The translations under genes were made by a program, and so were the position numbers. From assembly GCF_000725885.1 (NCBI RefSeq), contig NZ_JODR01000010.1, positions 62,001-126,000 of the forward strand: a stretch of 64,000 bases of DNA, written 5' to 3'. This document shows positions 1-8,512 of this stretch, one piece after another; positions within the stretch are counted from its first letter, which is position 1, and each line of letters starts with the position of its first letter. Source of the stretch: Streptomyces albus subsp. albus (lineage in GTDB: Bacteria > Actinomycetota > Actinomycetes > Streptomycetales > Streptomycetaceae). The notes under the pieces are model-generated. The model was not told where the DNA came from. It ran no database searches and worked only from the letters and a program-made list of their open reading frames with translations.

Positions 1-2489
1 TGAGCCGACCGGCCGCCGCCGGTCCGCCGCTCCGCTCCCGGCCCCGGCTCCGGTCGCGTTCCGGCCGCCGTCTGCCGCTCCGGTTCCGGCTGGCGGGGTA
101 TCCCGCTGTGCCGCGCCGGTGACCGCTTGCGCAGCCGGGCGAGCAGTCCGGCGCGCTCCTCGGCGAAGGCGGGGTCGGCCTGGTAGTCGCCGTGGCCCAG
201 GATCGGCTCCGGGAGGGGCTGTTCGCGGGTACGGCCGTAGGCGAGCGGGTCGAGCAGCGGGCCCCGGTCCACGCCCCGGCACTCCTCGGGCGGGCCGGGT
301 TCGGGGGTGCCGGCCTTCTCCGGCCGTACCGGGCCGCCGATCGGGTCGGTCAGCCGCCACAGGTTGCGCCAGCACTCCAGGCCGCCGTGCAGCGCCGCGA
401 GCTGCCGCGGCCCGAAGTAGGCGGGGAACCAGCGACCGTAGAGGCGTTCCAGGGGCGAGCCGTAGGTGAGCAGCGCGATCTGGCGCCGGGTGGCGGGGTC
501 GAGCTGCCAGACGGCGGCGGCCGACAGGACGCTGCCCTGCGAGTGCCCGGAGATCACCAGGCGCCGTTCCGGGTGCCGGTCGGTCCACAGGGCCATGCGC
601 CAGGCCAGGTCGGGCACGGCGCGCTCCGCGTAGCACGGCGGCGCGAAGGGGTGGGCGCTGCGGGGCCAGAAGGTGCCCACGTCCCACAGGATGCCCACGG
701 TGCGGCGGGCGGAGGCGTCCTTGTAGGCGCGGCGGCTCCAGGTCAGCAGCAGGACGAAGCCGAGGCCGATGAGCCAGGAGCCGAGCGCCTGGACGGTGTC
801 GGCGAAGCCCGCGACGACGGCGGGGGCGCCGTTGGTCGCCTCGCCGGGCACCTGCCCGGTCCACAGGGTGCCGAGCACGGCGACACCGCCCAGTACGAGG
901 GTGGTGGCGGCGACGGTGGCCACCAGCCAGGGGGCCTCGTCGGTGATCCCGGCGCGGGCGACGGCGGAGGCGATCGTGCGGGAGCGGGTCGCGTCGGGGA
1001 CGCAGTCGGGGTAGCCGGCCGTGACCTCGTCGGTGAGCCGGCGCGTGTCGCGCCAGACGCGGACGGCGAACCAGCAGGCGAGCAGCGCCACGAACAGGAG
1101 CAGGACGGGGATGATGGACGCCTGCCAGGTGAGGATGGTGGGCGGTCCGGTCAGGCCGCCGCCCTCACCGGGTGTGCCGGGCCCGTCGAGCCAGTCGGCG
1201 ACGCGTTGGGAGACGCCGCCGGACAGCAGGCCGCCCAGCGCGCAGGCGAGCATGGCGACGGCCGCGGAGGCCAGCCCGGCCAGCGCGGTGCGCGGCACCC
1301 GTGTCCGGCGGTGCAGTCGCAGTCCCAGCAGTCCGAGGGCGACGACGAGGGCGCCCTGGAGGACGGCCAGGACACCGAAGGTCTCGTCGCCCGGCAGCGA
1401 GCCGCCGGACCGCCAGCCGGGCCGGTTCCATCCGCTGTGCACGACGGCGAGCAGCAGCACCACGAGGGAGGCTCCCGGCAGGGCCCGTACGGCGAGGTGG
1501 TCGACGTGGTCGTCGGGCTCGCTCTCCTTTCGGCCCCGGCGGCTGACGACGTACAGCACACAGCCGGCGCCCGCGAGCAGCAGGCCCTCCAGCAGCCAGC
1601 CGCACACGTCCAGTGCGGTGCTGCCGCCGGGCTTGCGGTCGTGGCGGGTGGCCGCCGCGGTGAGGGCCGCGGCGACGGTGAGGAACCCGGCGGCGGTGTG
1701 GGCGGCGCGCAGCCGCAGGACGAGGCGCCTGCCGTACCAGAATCCGGGCAGTGACAGCGGCGGGCGGCCGTCGGCGGCGGGGTGGTCCTCCGGGACGGTG
1801 CGCCGCAGCGGCTGCTGGGACTCGTACGCGCTCCAGGTGCGGTGGGAGAGCCACCACAGCAGGCCGGTGACGGCGGCGGGCAGGACGGCGGCGAGCGCCA
1901 GCCTGCGCCCCGGCTGGCTCCACCAGCCGTCCGGGCCGCCGGCGTCGCCGGACGGTGCCATGAAGGCCAGCCATCCGCGGTCGCCGGCGCAGGCGGTGCT
2001 GCCCGCGCACTGCCAGGCCACCAGGTCGAGCGCCACCTCGCAGGCGGCGGCGACCATCAGCACCGTCAAGGAGAGCGCCAGCAGCCGCACCAGCAGTCCG
2101 TGCAGCCGGACGGTGGTGCGGTGGCCGTCGGCGGCGGGCCGCGTCCAGTGGGCGAGATTGGCCACCATGAAGGGCAGCAGGATCAGCCACAGGGCGCGGG
2201 CTCCGTTGCCGGAGGTGAGGTTGGACCAGCAGTACGCCTCCTGCACGGGTTCGGCCGCATGGTCGCGCGGGTGGAGTTCGGCGTCCTTGTCCTCGGCGCG
2301 GCGGTGCACGGCCGCGGTGGAGTCGCCGGTGACGCGGACGGTACGCGGATCGCCGAGCATCTCGGCCGGTGTCGTCCCGCCGACGCCGTGGACGAGCAGT
2401 TCCAGCGCGAGGCCGGGGCCGCCGTCGTCGGTGCGGTCCTCCTCGGCCGGCGTGTGGTGCGGGGCCGTGGCTGGGTGGTCTGACGGCAC
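1..2489 (-). CDS. Large integral membrane protein with split lipase-like motifs (C-terminus outside window)
   Basis: The frame is open from a GTG at 2489 down to the window edge with no stop, so about 829 residues are visible and the C-terminus is missing. Residues 34-41 read HGVGGTTP, an oxyanion-loop-like motif. A long run of hydrophobic segments follows (for example WLILLPFMVANLAHW and later blocks). Near residue 650 comes GHSQGS, the nucleophile elbow of alpha/beta hydrolases, followed by LTYGSPLERLYGRWFP. The two hydrolase pieces are thus separated by a multi-pass membrane region. The substrate cannot be told from sequence. No partner gene is adjacent; the DeoR gene is divergent. The product is very probably real because the alternative frames here are arginine/proline-rich shadows. 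Confidence 0.8.
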   Translation of the reverse strand, partial: MPSDHPATAPHHTPAEEDRTDDGGPGLALELLVHGVGGTTPAEMLGDPRTVRVTGDSTAAVHRRAEDKDAELHPRDHAAEPVQEAYCWSNLTSGNGARALWLILLPFMVANLAHWTRPAADGHRTTVRLHGLLVRLLALSLTVLMVAAACEVALDLVAWQCAGSTACAGDRGWLAFMAPSGDAGGPDGWWSQPGRRLALAAVLPAAVTGLLWWLSHRTWSAYESQQPLRRTVPEDHPAADGRPPLSLPGFWYGRRLVLRLRAAHTAAGFLTVAAALTAAATRHDRKPGGSTALDVCGWLLEGLLLAGAGCVLYVVSRRGRKESEPDDHVDHLAVRALPGASLVVLLLAVVHSGWNRPGWRSGGSLPGDETFGVLAVLQGALVVALGLLGLRLHRRTRVPRTALAGLASAAVAMLACALGGLLSGGVSQRVADWLDGPGTPGEGGGLTGPPTILTWQASIIPVLLLFVALLACWFAVRVWRDTRRLTDEVTAGYPDCVPDATRSRTIASAVARAGITDEAPWLVATVAATTLVLGGVAVLGTLWTGQVPGEATNGAPAVVAGFADTVQALGSWLIGLGFVLLLTWSRRAYKDASARRTVGILWDVGTFWPRSAHPFAPPCYAERAVPDLAWRMALWTDRHPERRLVISGHSQGSVLSAAAVWQLDPATRRQIALLTYGSPLERLYGRWFPAYFGPRQLAALHGGLECWRNLWRLTDPIGGPVRPEKAGTPEPGPPEECRGVDRGPLLDPLAYGRTREQPLPEPILGHGDYQADPAFAEERAGLLARLRKRSPARHSGIPRQPEPERQTAAGTRPEPGPGAERRTGGGRSA

Positions 2490-2706
2490 TGTGCTTCCCC
2501 CGAGTCCCCCGAGACGGTGTGTCAGCTACACGGACCAGCATCCCTGCCCGACGGAGCGCCGTGCCAGCCCCTCACGGGTGAAGGAGGTGTACCGGGGCGC
2601 CGAGTCCCGCCCCGGGCGCGCGGTTTGCGCCCGTGCGAGGATGGCACCACCAGCGGCCTTCCCCACGAGCCTGGTAGGCGGTCACGGAAGAGACGGAGAG
2701 CGACCA

Positions 2707-3567
2707 GTGAGCGACAACCAGAACCTCCTCGCCGAGCAGCGGCGTGCGCTGATTCTGGAGGAGGTGCGGCGCAGGGGCGGGGCGCGGGTCAACGAGCTGA
2801 CCCGGAAGCTGTCCGTTTCGGACATGACGGTGCGGCGGGACCTGGACGCGCTGGCCCGGCAGGGGGCGCTGGAGAAGGTCCACGGCGGAGCGGTGCCGGT
2901 CGCCGAGGCGAGCACCCACGAGCCGGGTTTCGAGGCGAAGTCCTCGCTGGAGCTGAGCGCGAAGGAGGACATCGCGCGGGCGGCGGCGACGATGGCGCAG
3001 CCCGGCAGTGCGATCGCCCTGTCGGGCGGTACGACGACGTTCGCGCTGGCGCGGCACCTTCTGGACGTGCCGCATCTGACGGTGGTCACCAATTCGGTGC
3101 GGGTCGCTGACGTCTTCCACGCGGCGCAGCGTGCGCAGGGGCAGGGGCCGGGCGGCCGTCCGGGAGCGGCCACGGTGGTACTCACGGGCGGGGTGCGCAC
3201 CCCGTCGGACTCGCTGGTGGGGTCGGTGGCGGACGCGGCGATCCGTTCGCTGCACTTCGACGCGCTGTTCCTGGGTGTGCACGGGATATCGGTGGAGGCG
3301 GGGCTCTCGACGCCGAACCTGGCCGAGGCGGAGACGAATCGTCACTTCGTGGGCTCGGCGCGGCGGGTGATCGTCGTGGCGGACCACACCAAGTGGGGCA
3401 CTGTGGGCTTGAGTTCCTTCGCGTCGCTGGACCAGGTGGACACGCTGGTGACGGACAGCGGGATGCCGCCGCAGGCCCGCGCGGAGATCCGGGAGCGGCT
3501 CCCGGAACTGGTGGTGGCCGGTGAGCAGGAGGAGCCCGGCGAGGAGACGCCGCTCCGCGAGCTGTGA
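2707..3567 (+). CDS. DeoR/GlpR-family transcriptional regulator
   Basis: 286 residues from GTG 2707, preceded by a GGAGAG ribosome site about 7 bases upstream. The N-terminal winged helix (residues about 7-60) contains LSVSDMTVRRDLDALARQG and ends in the family-typical EKVHGGA. The C-terminal DeoRC sensor domain shows the phosphosugar-binding loop LSGGTTTFALARHL, then GVHGIS and VVADHTKWG. Family members repress sugar or nucleoside catabolic genes and release DNA on binding a phosphorylated sugar. No obvious target operon adjoins it, so the effector is unknown. The reading frame stays open far upstream, but that extension is low-quality and lacks a ribosome site. Confidence 0.9.
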   Translation: MSDNQNLLAEQRRALILEEVRRRGGARVNELTRKLSVSDMTVRRDLDALARQGALEKVHGGAVPVAEASTHEPGFEAKSSLELSAKEDIARAAATMAQPGSAIALSGGTTTFALARHLLDVPHLTVVTNSVRVADVFHAAQRAQGQGPGGRPGAATVVLTGGVRTPSDSLVGSVADAAIRSLHFDALFLGVHGISVEAGLSTPNLAEAETNRHFVGSARRVIVVADHTKWGTVGLSSFASLDQVDTLVTDSGMPPQARAEIRERLPELVVAGEQEEPGEETPLREL

Positions 3568-3734
3568 CGGGGCGCCGCCGGCGGGAGAGCGCCACCGGCA
3601 GGGTCCTCGCGCCGGCGGGAGCGCCGCCGACGGGGGCACGGGACGGCCGGGAACTGGGGGCGCGGGACGGCCGGGGGGCGGCTACTGTAGGGGCTTCCGT
3701 ACATCCGTTCGCACTGTGCTGGGGGTTCGTCCGT

Positions 3735-4208
3735 ATGGCACGCCGACTGCGCCTGGTGGAACTGGACTTCGCCGACACCGCACCGCTGCGGCTCTCCTTC
3801 ACCGCGGACGTGGGGGCGTCCGCGGAGACGGTGTACGCCGCGCTGGCGGACGAGGTGGAGACCTGGCCGAGCTGGTTCTCGTCCGTCGCCGAGGTGACAC
3901 CGGCCCAGGGCGGCAAGGGCCGCGATGTACGGCTCAAGGGCGGCGGCTTCTTCAGCGAGACGATCATGGCCGCGCTGCCCGCGGAGCGGTACACCTACCG
4001 GATCGACCGCACCAACGTGCCCGGCGTGCGCGCGATGATGGAGGATTGGAACCTGGCCGTCTCCCCCGCCGGCGGCACCCGGGTCCGCTGGACCATGGCG
4101 GTGGACGCCCCACCGCTGCTGCGCGCCGCGATGCGGCTGGGCCGGCCCGGGATCGGGGCGTCGTTCCGTCAGGCGATGCGCGCCCTGGAGCGCCGGCTCG
4201 CCGCGTGA
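3735..4208 (+). CDS. SRPBCC-family protein (polyketide cyclase/dehydrase-like)
   Basis: 157 residues from ATG 3735. The chain begins with a beta-rich segment (LRLSFTADVGASAETVYAALADEVETWPSW), typical of START/SRPBCC folds in which the first strand is followed by helices and the phrase 'W..W'. It ends with a long C-terminal helix (RQAMRALERRLAA). The family binds hydrophobic ligands in an internal cavity; specific substrates cannot be inferred. There is no clear Shine-Dalgarno, but a TACTGTAG hexamer region lies about 45 bases upstream. It is convergent with the PLP enzyme downstream. Confidence 0.75.
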   Translation: MARRLRLVELDFADTAPLRLSFTADVGASAETVYAALADEVETWPSWFSSVAEVTPAQGGKGRDVRLKGGGFFSETIMAALPAERYTYRIDRTNVPGVRAMMEDWNLAVSPAGGTRVRWTMAVDAPPLLRAAMRLGRPGIGASFRQAMRALERRLAA

Positions 4209-4227
4209 ACCGCATGGCGGCGGCGGT

Positions 4228-5370
4228 TCACCGCCACTCCCCCGTGGCCAGGAAGTGCTCCAGGGTGTGCGCGTAGGGGGTGATGTCCAGCCCCTGTTCG
4301 GCGAGCCAGGCGTCCGAGTAGTACTTGTCCAGGTAGCGGTCGCCCGGATCGCACAGCAGGGTGACGACGCTGCCCCGCTCGCCCCGGGACAGCATCTCGG
4401 CGACGATCTTCAGACTGCTCCACAGCCCGGTGCCGGTGGAACCGCCCGCCTTGCGCCCCAGCACCCGGTCCAGTGCCCGCACGGCGGCGACGCTGGCGGC
4501 GTCCGGGACCTTCATCATGCGGTCGATGGCCCCCGGCACGAAGCTGGGCTCCATCCGGGGCCTGCCGATGCCCTCGATGCGGGAGCCGGCCGTACTGGTG
4601 GCGCCCGGGTCACCCCGCGTCCAGCCGTCGAAGAAGCAGGAGTTCTCCGGATCGGGCACGCACACACGGGTGTCGTACTGCATGTAGCGGATGTACCGGG
4701 CGAAGGTCGCCGAGGTGCCTCCGGTGCCCGCCGTGACGACGATCCAGGCCGGTACCGGATACCGCTCCCTGCACAGCTGTTCGTACACGGACATGGCGAT
4801 GTTGTTGTTGCCGCGCCAGTCGGTGGCCCGTTCGGCGTAGGTGAACTGGTCCATGAAATGGCCGCCGCTGTCGGCGGCGAGACGGGCGGAGACCTCGTAG
4901 ACCGTGCGCGGATCGTCCACCAGATGACAGGTGCCGCCCTGGAACTCGATCAGCCGCGTCTTCTCCCGGCTGGTCGTGCGCGGCATCACCGCGATGAACG
5001 GCACCCCGATCAGCTTCGCGAAGTACGCCTCGCTCACCGCCGTGGAGCCGCTGGACGCCTCGATCACGGGCCTGCCCGGGCGGATCCAGCCGTTGCACAG
5101 CGCGTAGAGGAACAGCGAGCGCGCCAGACGGTGTTTGAGGCTGCCGGTCGGGTGCGTCGACTCGTCCTTGAGGTAGAGGTCGATGCCCCACTCCTCCGGC
5201 AGCGGGAAGGAGAGCAGATGCGTGTCGGCGCTCCGCCCGTTCTCGGCCCGCACCTTGCGGACCGCCTCCTTCAGCCAGTCGCGGTAGGCGGTGTCGCTGC
5301 GGTCCACGTCCTGGGTGCTCGGTCCCGGGGCGGCCGGTGCGGGTTCGGTGGCGCTCACGGAGCCGATCAT
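4228..5370 (-). CDS. PLP-dependent cysteine synthase-family protein (Cds1-like L-cysteine desulfhydrase)
   Basis: 380 residues. It is a beta-family fold-type II PLP enzyme: the presumed Schiff-base lysine is K79 in [10 protein letters not shown], the substrate loop is [13 protein letters not shown], and the phosphate-binding loop is [12 protein letters not shown]. The overall layout, including the [10 protein letters not shown] segment and long C-terminal tail, resembles mycobacterial Cds1, which degrades L-cysteine to hydrogen sulfide, pyruvate and ammonia, rather than CysK/CysM. The function is inferred from this resemblance. The start is uncertain: ATG 5370 gives the listed length, GTG 5358 is an alternative, and neither has a good ribosome site. 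Confidence 0.82.
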   Translation of the reverse strand: MIGSVSATEPAPAAPGPSTQDVDRSDTAYRDWLKEAVRKVRAENGRSADTHLLSFPLPEEWGIDLYLKDESTHPTGSLKHRLARSLFLYALCNGWIRPGRPVIEASSGSTAVSEAYFAKLIGVPFIAVMPRTTSREKTRLIEFQGGTCHLVDDPRTVYEVSARLAADSGGHFMDQFTYAERATDWRGNNNIAMSVYEQLCRERYPVPAWIVVTAGTGGTSATFARYIRYMQYDTRVCVPDPENSCFFDGWTRGDPGATSTAGSRIEGIGRPRMEPSFVPGAIDRMMKVPDAASVAAVRALDRVLGRKAGGSTGTGLWSSLKIVAEMLSRGERGSVVTLLCDPGDRYLDKYYSDAWLAEQGLDITPYAHTLEHFLATGEWR

Positions 5371-5506
5371 AGGCGGGGCAGATAGACGGGCGCGCAGACG
5401 GGCATGCTCCTGCCAGGGATGTCACCGTCCGGGGGTGTGCGGTCGCTGCTCGGGGGTACTCCTGCGGGACGGATCCGGTTGGGGAAACCGGTGGGAGGGG
5501 TGTGTT

Positions 5507-5818
5507 GTGGTGGAGCCGGAGTACGACGCGGCGGGCGTGGGGATAGGCCGGATGCTGCGCTCCCTCACCCGGGCCGGCCACGTACTGGTACGGAACGGCG
5601 AACTGGTCCTGATGACCAGCTACGGCAGCGAGATCGACAGCGCGCCGGTCGAGGACGTACGGATCAGCGGCTACGGTCTGCGCGACCGGACGGTGGCGAC
5701 ACTGCGGGGACGCAGTTACTGGCTGCGGATCGGACTGGGACACCGGGAAGGGCTGCTCTCCGCGCTGCGCACGGCCCGGGCCAAATCCGCCGCCGAGCGG
5801 GGCGTGCTCGGCACCTGA
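5507..5818 (+). CDS. Small conserved-type hypothetical protein, 103 aa
   Basis: Starts at one of two consecutive GTG codons (5507 or 5510), behind a GGGAGGGG ribosome site. The sequence is balanced and protein-like: an N-terminal amphipathic helix (IGRMLRSLTRAGHVLVRNGELVLMTS) and a basic C-terminal helix (LLSALRTARAKSAAERG). No family is recognised and there is no signal peptide or membrane segment. It precedes an RsbW-like ATPase gene on the same strand by about 130 bases. Confidence 0.65.
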   Translation: MVEPEYDAAGVGIGRMLRSLTRAGHVLVRNGELVLMTSYGSEIDSAPVEDVRISGYGLRDRTVATLRGRSYWLRIGLGHREGLLSALRTARAKSAAERGVLGT

Positions 5819-5952
5819 CGCGCTGCGTGACCGCTTCGTCGCTCCACGTTTTGCGCACCTGCTCATCGACTCCCATGCTGGCTCTGTAGCGCACGTCACA
5901 TGTGATCCGCCCCCCGCCCTCGCCCGGGCGGGCTTCCCGAGGGAGTCACGTC

Positions 5953-6618
5953 GTGATCAGTCCACCGAGCAGTACGACGAGCGAACACACCACCCAGGGG
6001 CGGCACTGCGCCGTGGAGTTCCAGGCTCTGCCGTCGCGGATCGGACAGGTCCGCAGAATCGTCTCCGCACAGCTGCACCACTGGCGGCTCGAAGCCCTCA
6101 TCGACGCCACCGCCCTCGGCCTGACGGAGCTGCTGACGAACGTGCACCAGCACGCGGAGGCCGAGGACGGCACCGGCGACGGCCGCGGCGGCCGTACCGC
6201 CAAGCACTGTACGGTCGAGCTGACGTTCGCCTGGGGACGGCTGACGGTCTCCGTCCACGACCACGACCCGCGGCTGCCACGGGTGCGGGGCTCCGCCGGA
6301 CGGGAGCGGCTGTCCACCCACGGCCGGGGGCTGGCGCTCGTGGCGGCGATCAGCGAGAGCTGGGGCGTACGTGCCCAGCGGGACGGTTCGGGCAAGACCG
6401 TGTGGTTCTCCCTCCCCGTCCCCTCGCCCGCCCCCGCACGCGAGGGCCGCACCCGGCCCGGCGCCGCGGCACGGGAGGGGGCGGCACGAGAAGGGGCGGC
6501 GCGGGACGGAAGAGCCGGCGAACCGGGTGCGGACACCGCGCCGGCCGACCGGCGCCCCGCCGTCACCCCGGCCCCCGTTCTGCCGCCCGCCGGGATCGAG
6601 GCGGCCACCGCGGGCTGA
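5953..6618 (+). CDS. ATP-binding protein of the RsbW/anti-sigma HATPase family
   Basis: 221 residues from GTG 5953 with GAGGGAG about 7 bases upstream; GTG 5902 is a longer alternative. The GHKL ATPase boxes are recognisable: an N-box region DATALGLTELLTNVHQHAE, then VSVHDHDPRLP (the G1-like aspartate segment) and GRGLALVAAISESWGVR (G2). This is the short single-domain type abundant in streptomycetes, where such proteins act as serine kinases/anti-sigma factors or with SpoIIE-type phosphatases. The last 60 residues are a low-complexity Pro/Ala/Arg tail with an AREGAAREGAARDG repeat. No anti-anti-sigma partner is adjacent. Confidence 0.8.
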   Translation: MISPPSSTTSEHTTQGRHCAVEFQALPSRIGQVRRIVSAQLHHWRLEALIDATALGLTELLTNVHQHAEAEDGTGDGRGGRTAKHCTVELTFAWGRLTVSVHDHDPRLPRVRGSAGRERLSTHGRGLALVAAISESWGVRAQRDGSGKTVWFSLPVPSPAPAREGRTRPGAAAREGAAREGAARDGRAGEPGADTAPADRRPAVTPAPVLPPAGIEAATAG

Positions 6619-6710
6619 AGCACTGCCGGCCGCTCTGCCGTACTGGGCGGCGGAGCTTGGCCCCCGTGAGGCCCCCGGACGGCGCCGGCCCGCCGTGAGC
6701 GGCAGCCGCG

Positions 6711-7238
6711 TCAGCCCGCGGCGGTCTCGCGGCGCATGCACACGCGCGGCCAGCGGTCGAGACCGGCCGCCGCCTCCCGCTCGCGGATCCGCCGCAGACC
6801 GGGGGTGAGCGCGTCCTCCTCCAGGGTGCGGAAGCCCAGGCGCGCGTAGTAGGGCGCGTTCCAGGGCACGTCCGTGAAGGTGGTCAGCGTGAGCGCGGGC
6901 AGTCCGTCGGCAGCCGCCCGGTCCGCGAGTTCCGCGAGAAGGGCGCGTCCGATGCCGCGCCGGGCGTGGCCGGGGTGCACGGAGATCTGCTCGACGTGCA
7001 GGCAGCCGTCCACCGGCTCGGTCAGCGCGTAGGCGACGGGCGCATCCTCCGCCCCGTCGGTGACCACCCACAGGCCGCCCGCCTCCGCGTACTCCCGCAA
7101 GGACGCGGTGCTCGGCGGCTCGTCGTCGGCTATCTCGTCCATACCGAGGTCACGGAACCAGCACCCCGCGGCCCGCTCGATCTCCTGAAGTCTGCCGAGG
7201 TCGCCGGGGACTCCTGCTCTGATGCGCATGGGCGTCAT
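6711..7238 (-). CDS. GNAT-family N-acetyltransferase
   Basis: 175 residues. The acetyl-CoA site is clear: VEQISVHPGHARRGIGRALLAEL matches the GNAT motif A (R/Q-x-x-G-x-G/A), followed by WNAPYYARLGFRTLEE (motif B). The substrate is unknown. Its ATG overlaps the TGA of the upstream ROK regulator gene as ATGA, so the two are translationally coupled and probably one transcript read from the promoter between 8470 and 8488. Confidence 0.88.
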   Translation of the reverse strand: MTPMRIRAGVPGDLGRLQEIERAAGCWFRDLGMDEIADDEPPSTASLREYAEAGGLWVVTDGAEDAPVAYALTEPVDGCLHVEQISVHPGHARRGIGRALLAELADRAAADGLPALTLTTFTDVPWNAPYYARLGFRTLEEDALTPGLRRIREREAAAGLDRWPRVCMRRETAAG

Positions 7239-8470
7239 CCTCCCAGTACGCCGATCGGGTCATCGAGGACGGGCTGCCAGGCCAGTTCGGCGGCGCCGAC
7301 CAGGGAGCTGTGCTCCAGGGAACTGGGCAGCACCGGAACGCTGCCGCTGCGGCCCCACAGACTGCGGTCGGCGACGACGCCGCGCAGCCGCTCCCCGTCG
7401 GCCTCCACCAGATGACGGTGCAGACCGGCCAGCACGATGCGGTCGGGGTTGAGGATGTTGACGAGCCCGGCCAGGCCCAGGCCCAGCCGGTCGATGAGCC
7501 GTTCGACCGCCTCGCGCACCCGCGCGTCCCGCGGATAACGGTCGCGGATCAGTTCACCCGCCTGGCTCAGCAGGGAGCCGCCGCCGGAGACGGGCGCGCG
7601 TCCCGCCGCGGCGAACAACGCGGCCGGGTCGGTCTCCACGTCCAGACAGCCACGGCTGCCGCAGTGGCACGGCCGGCCGTCGGGGTCCACCGTCAGATGC
7701 CCGACCTCCAGGGCCAGCCCCGAACTGCCCGTGTGCAGACGGCCGTCGAGCACCAGCGCACCGCCGACCCCGTGGTGCCCCGTGCCGACGACGAGCAGAT
7801 GACGGGCGCCGCGGCCGGCACCGTGCCGGTACTCGGCGAGCGCCGCCACGTTCAGGTCGTTGGCGGCGAACCCCGTGACCGGCGCGCCGTCGGCCGGGCC
7901 GGTGACCCGAGCCTCGGCCAGGCAGGCACGGAAGGTGTCACGGACCGGGGCGCCCGCCTCCCACGCCAGGTGCAGCGGGTTGAGCGCGGTGCCGTCGGGC
8001 TCCGCGACGGCGGACGGCACGGCGAGTCCCGCACCGACACAGCGGCGGCCCGACGCGTGCAGCAACTCGGCTCCCGCGCGCACCACTTCGCTGATGATCT
8101 GCGCCGGGTCGGCGTCCACGATGCCGCAGCCGGGCGCGGTCGCCACGAGTCTCCCGCCCAGCCCGACGAGGGCCGCGCGGTAGCCGTCCGCGTGGATCTG
8201 GGCGGCCAGCGCCACGGGCCCGTCCGGATCGACGGCCAGCCGGTGGGAGGGCCGGCCCTGGCTGCCGACGGGCGCGGTGGGGTGGGCGTCGACGGTGATG
8301 AGTCCGAGGGCCTCCAGCTCGCCGGCGACGGCTCCCGCCGTCGCGCGGGTCACCCCCAGTTCGGCGGTGAGCACCGCGCGGGTGGGCGCCTGCCCGGTGT
8401 GGACCAGCTCCAGTGCGGGTCCGAGCGCCGAACGCCCTCTCTCCAGCCTTGTTGTACGCGTCTGGGTCAC
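7235..8470 (-). CDS. ROK-family transcriptional regulator (HTH plus ROK domain)
   Basis: 411 residues from GTG 8470. An N-terminal winged helix (about residues 25-65, VLTAELGVTRATAGAVAGELEALGLI) is followed by a ROK sugar-kinase-like domain. That domain carries a conserved Asn-Asp (GFAANDLNVAALAEY), EVGHLTVD, and the zinc-binding CHCGSRGCLDVE. Such proteins (NagC/Mlc/XylR type) repress sugar uptake genes. The divergent MFS gene starts only 18 bases away and is the likely target. The GTG is chosen because the upstream extension overlaps the divergent gene and lacks family similarity. Confidence 0.9.
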   Translation of the reverse strand: MTQTRTTRLERGRSALGPALELVHTGQAPTRAVLTAELGVTRATAGAVAGELEALGLITVDAHPTAPVGSQGRPSHRLAVDPDGPVALAAQIHADGYRAALVGLGGRLVATAPGCGIVDADPAQIISEVVRAGAELLHASGRRCVGAGLAVPSAVAEPDGTALNPLHLAWEAGAPVRDTFRACLAEARVTGPADGAPVTGFAANDLNVAALAEYRHGAGRGARHLLVVGTGHHGVGGALVLDGRLHTGSSGLALEVGHLTVDPDGRPCHCGSRGCLDVETDPAALFAAAGRAPVSGGGSLLSQAGELIRDRYPRDARVREAVERLIDRLGLGLAGLVNILNPDRIVLAGLHRHLVEADGERLRGVVADRSLWGRSGSVPVLPSSLEHSSLVGAAELAWQPVLDDPIGVLGG

Positions 8471-8512
8471 GCCTCTATTCTCTCTTTGTGCCGACACTGA
8501 ACAAAATACGGT
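8452..8512. promoter_or_regulatory. Overlapping divergent promoters with shared -10 hexamer
   Basis: On the plus strand TTGTAC (8452-8457) and TATTCT (8476-8481) are 18 bases apart, and GTG 8488 follows the -10 by six bases. On the minus strand TTGTTC (about 8504-8499) stands 17 bases before AATAGA/AGAATA, the complement of the same hexamer, and GTG 8470 follows closely. Both genes could therefore be read as leaderless mRNAs. This is inferred from hexamer resemblance and spacing only. Confidence 0.4.

Noticed and set aside
1165..2541. A minus-strand frame of 458 codons with a regular start
   Set aside because: Its product is dominated by Arg/Pro/Ala repeats; the adjacent frame from GTG 2489 encodes the coherent membrane hydrolase.
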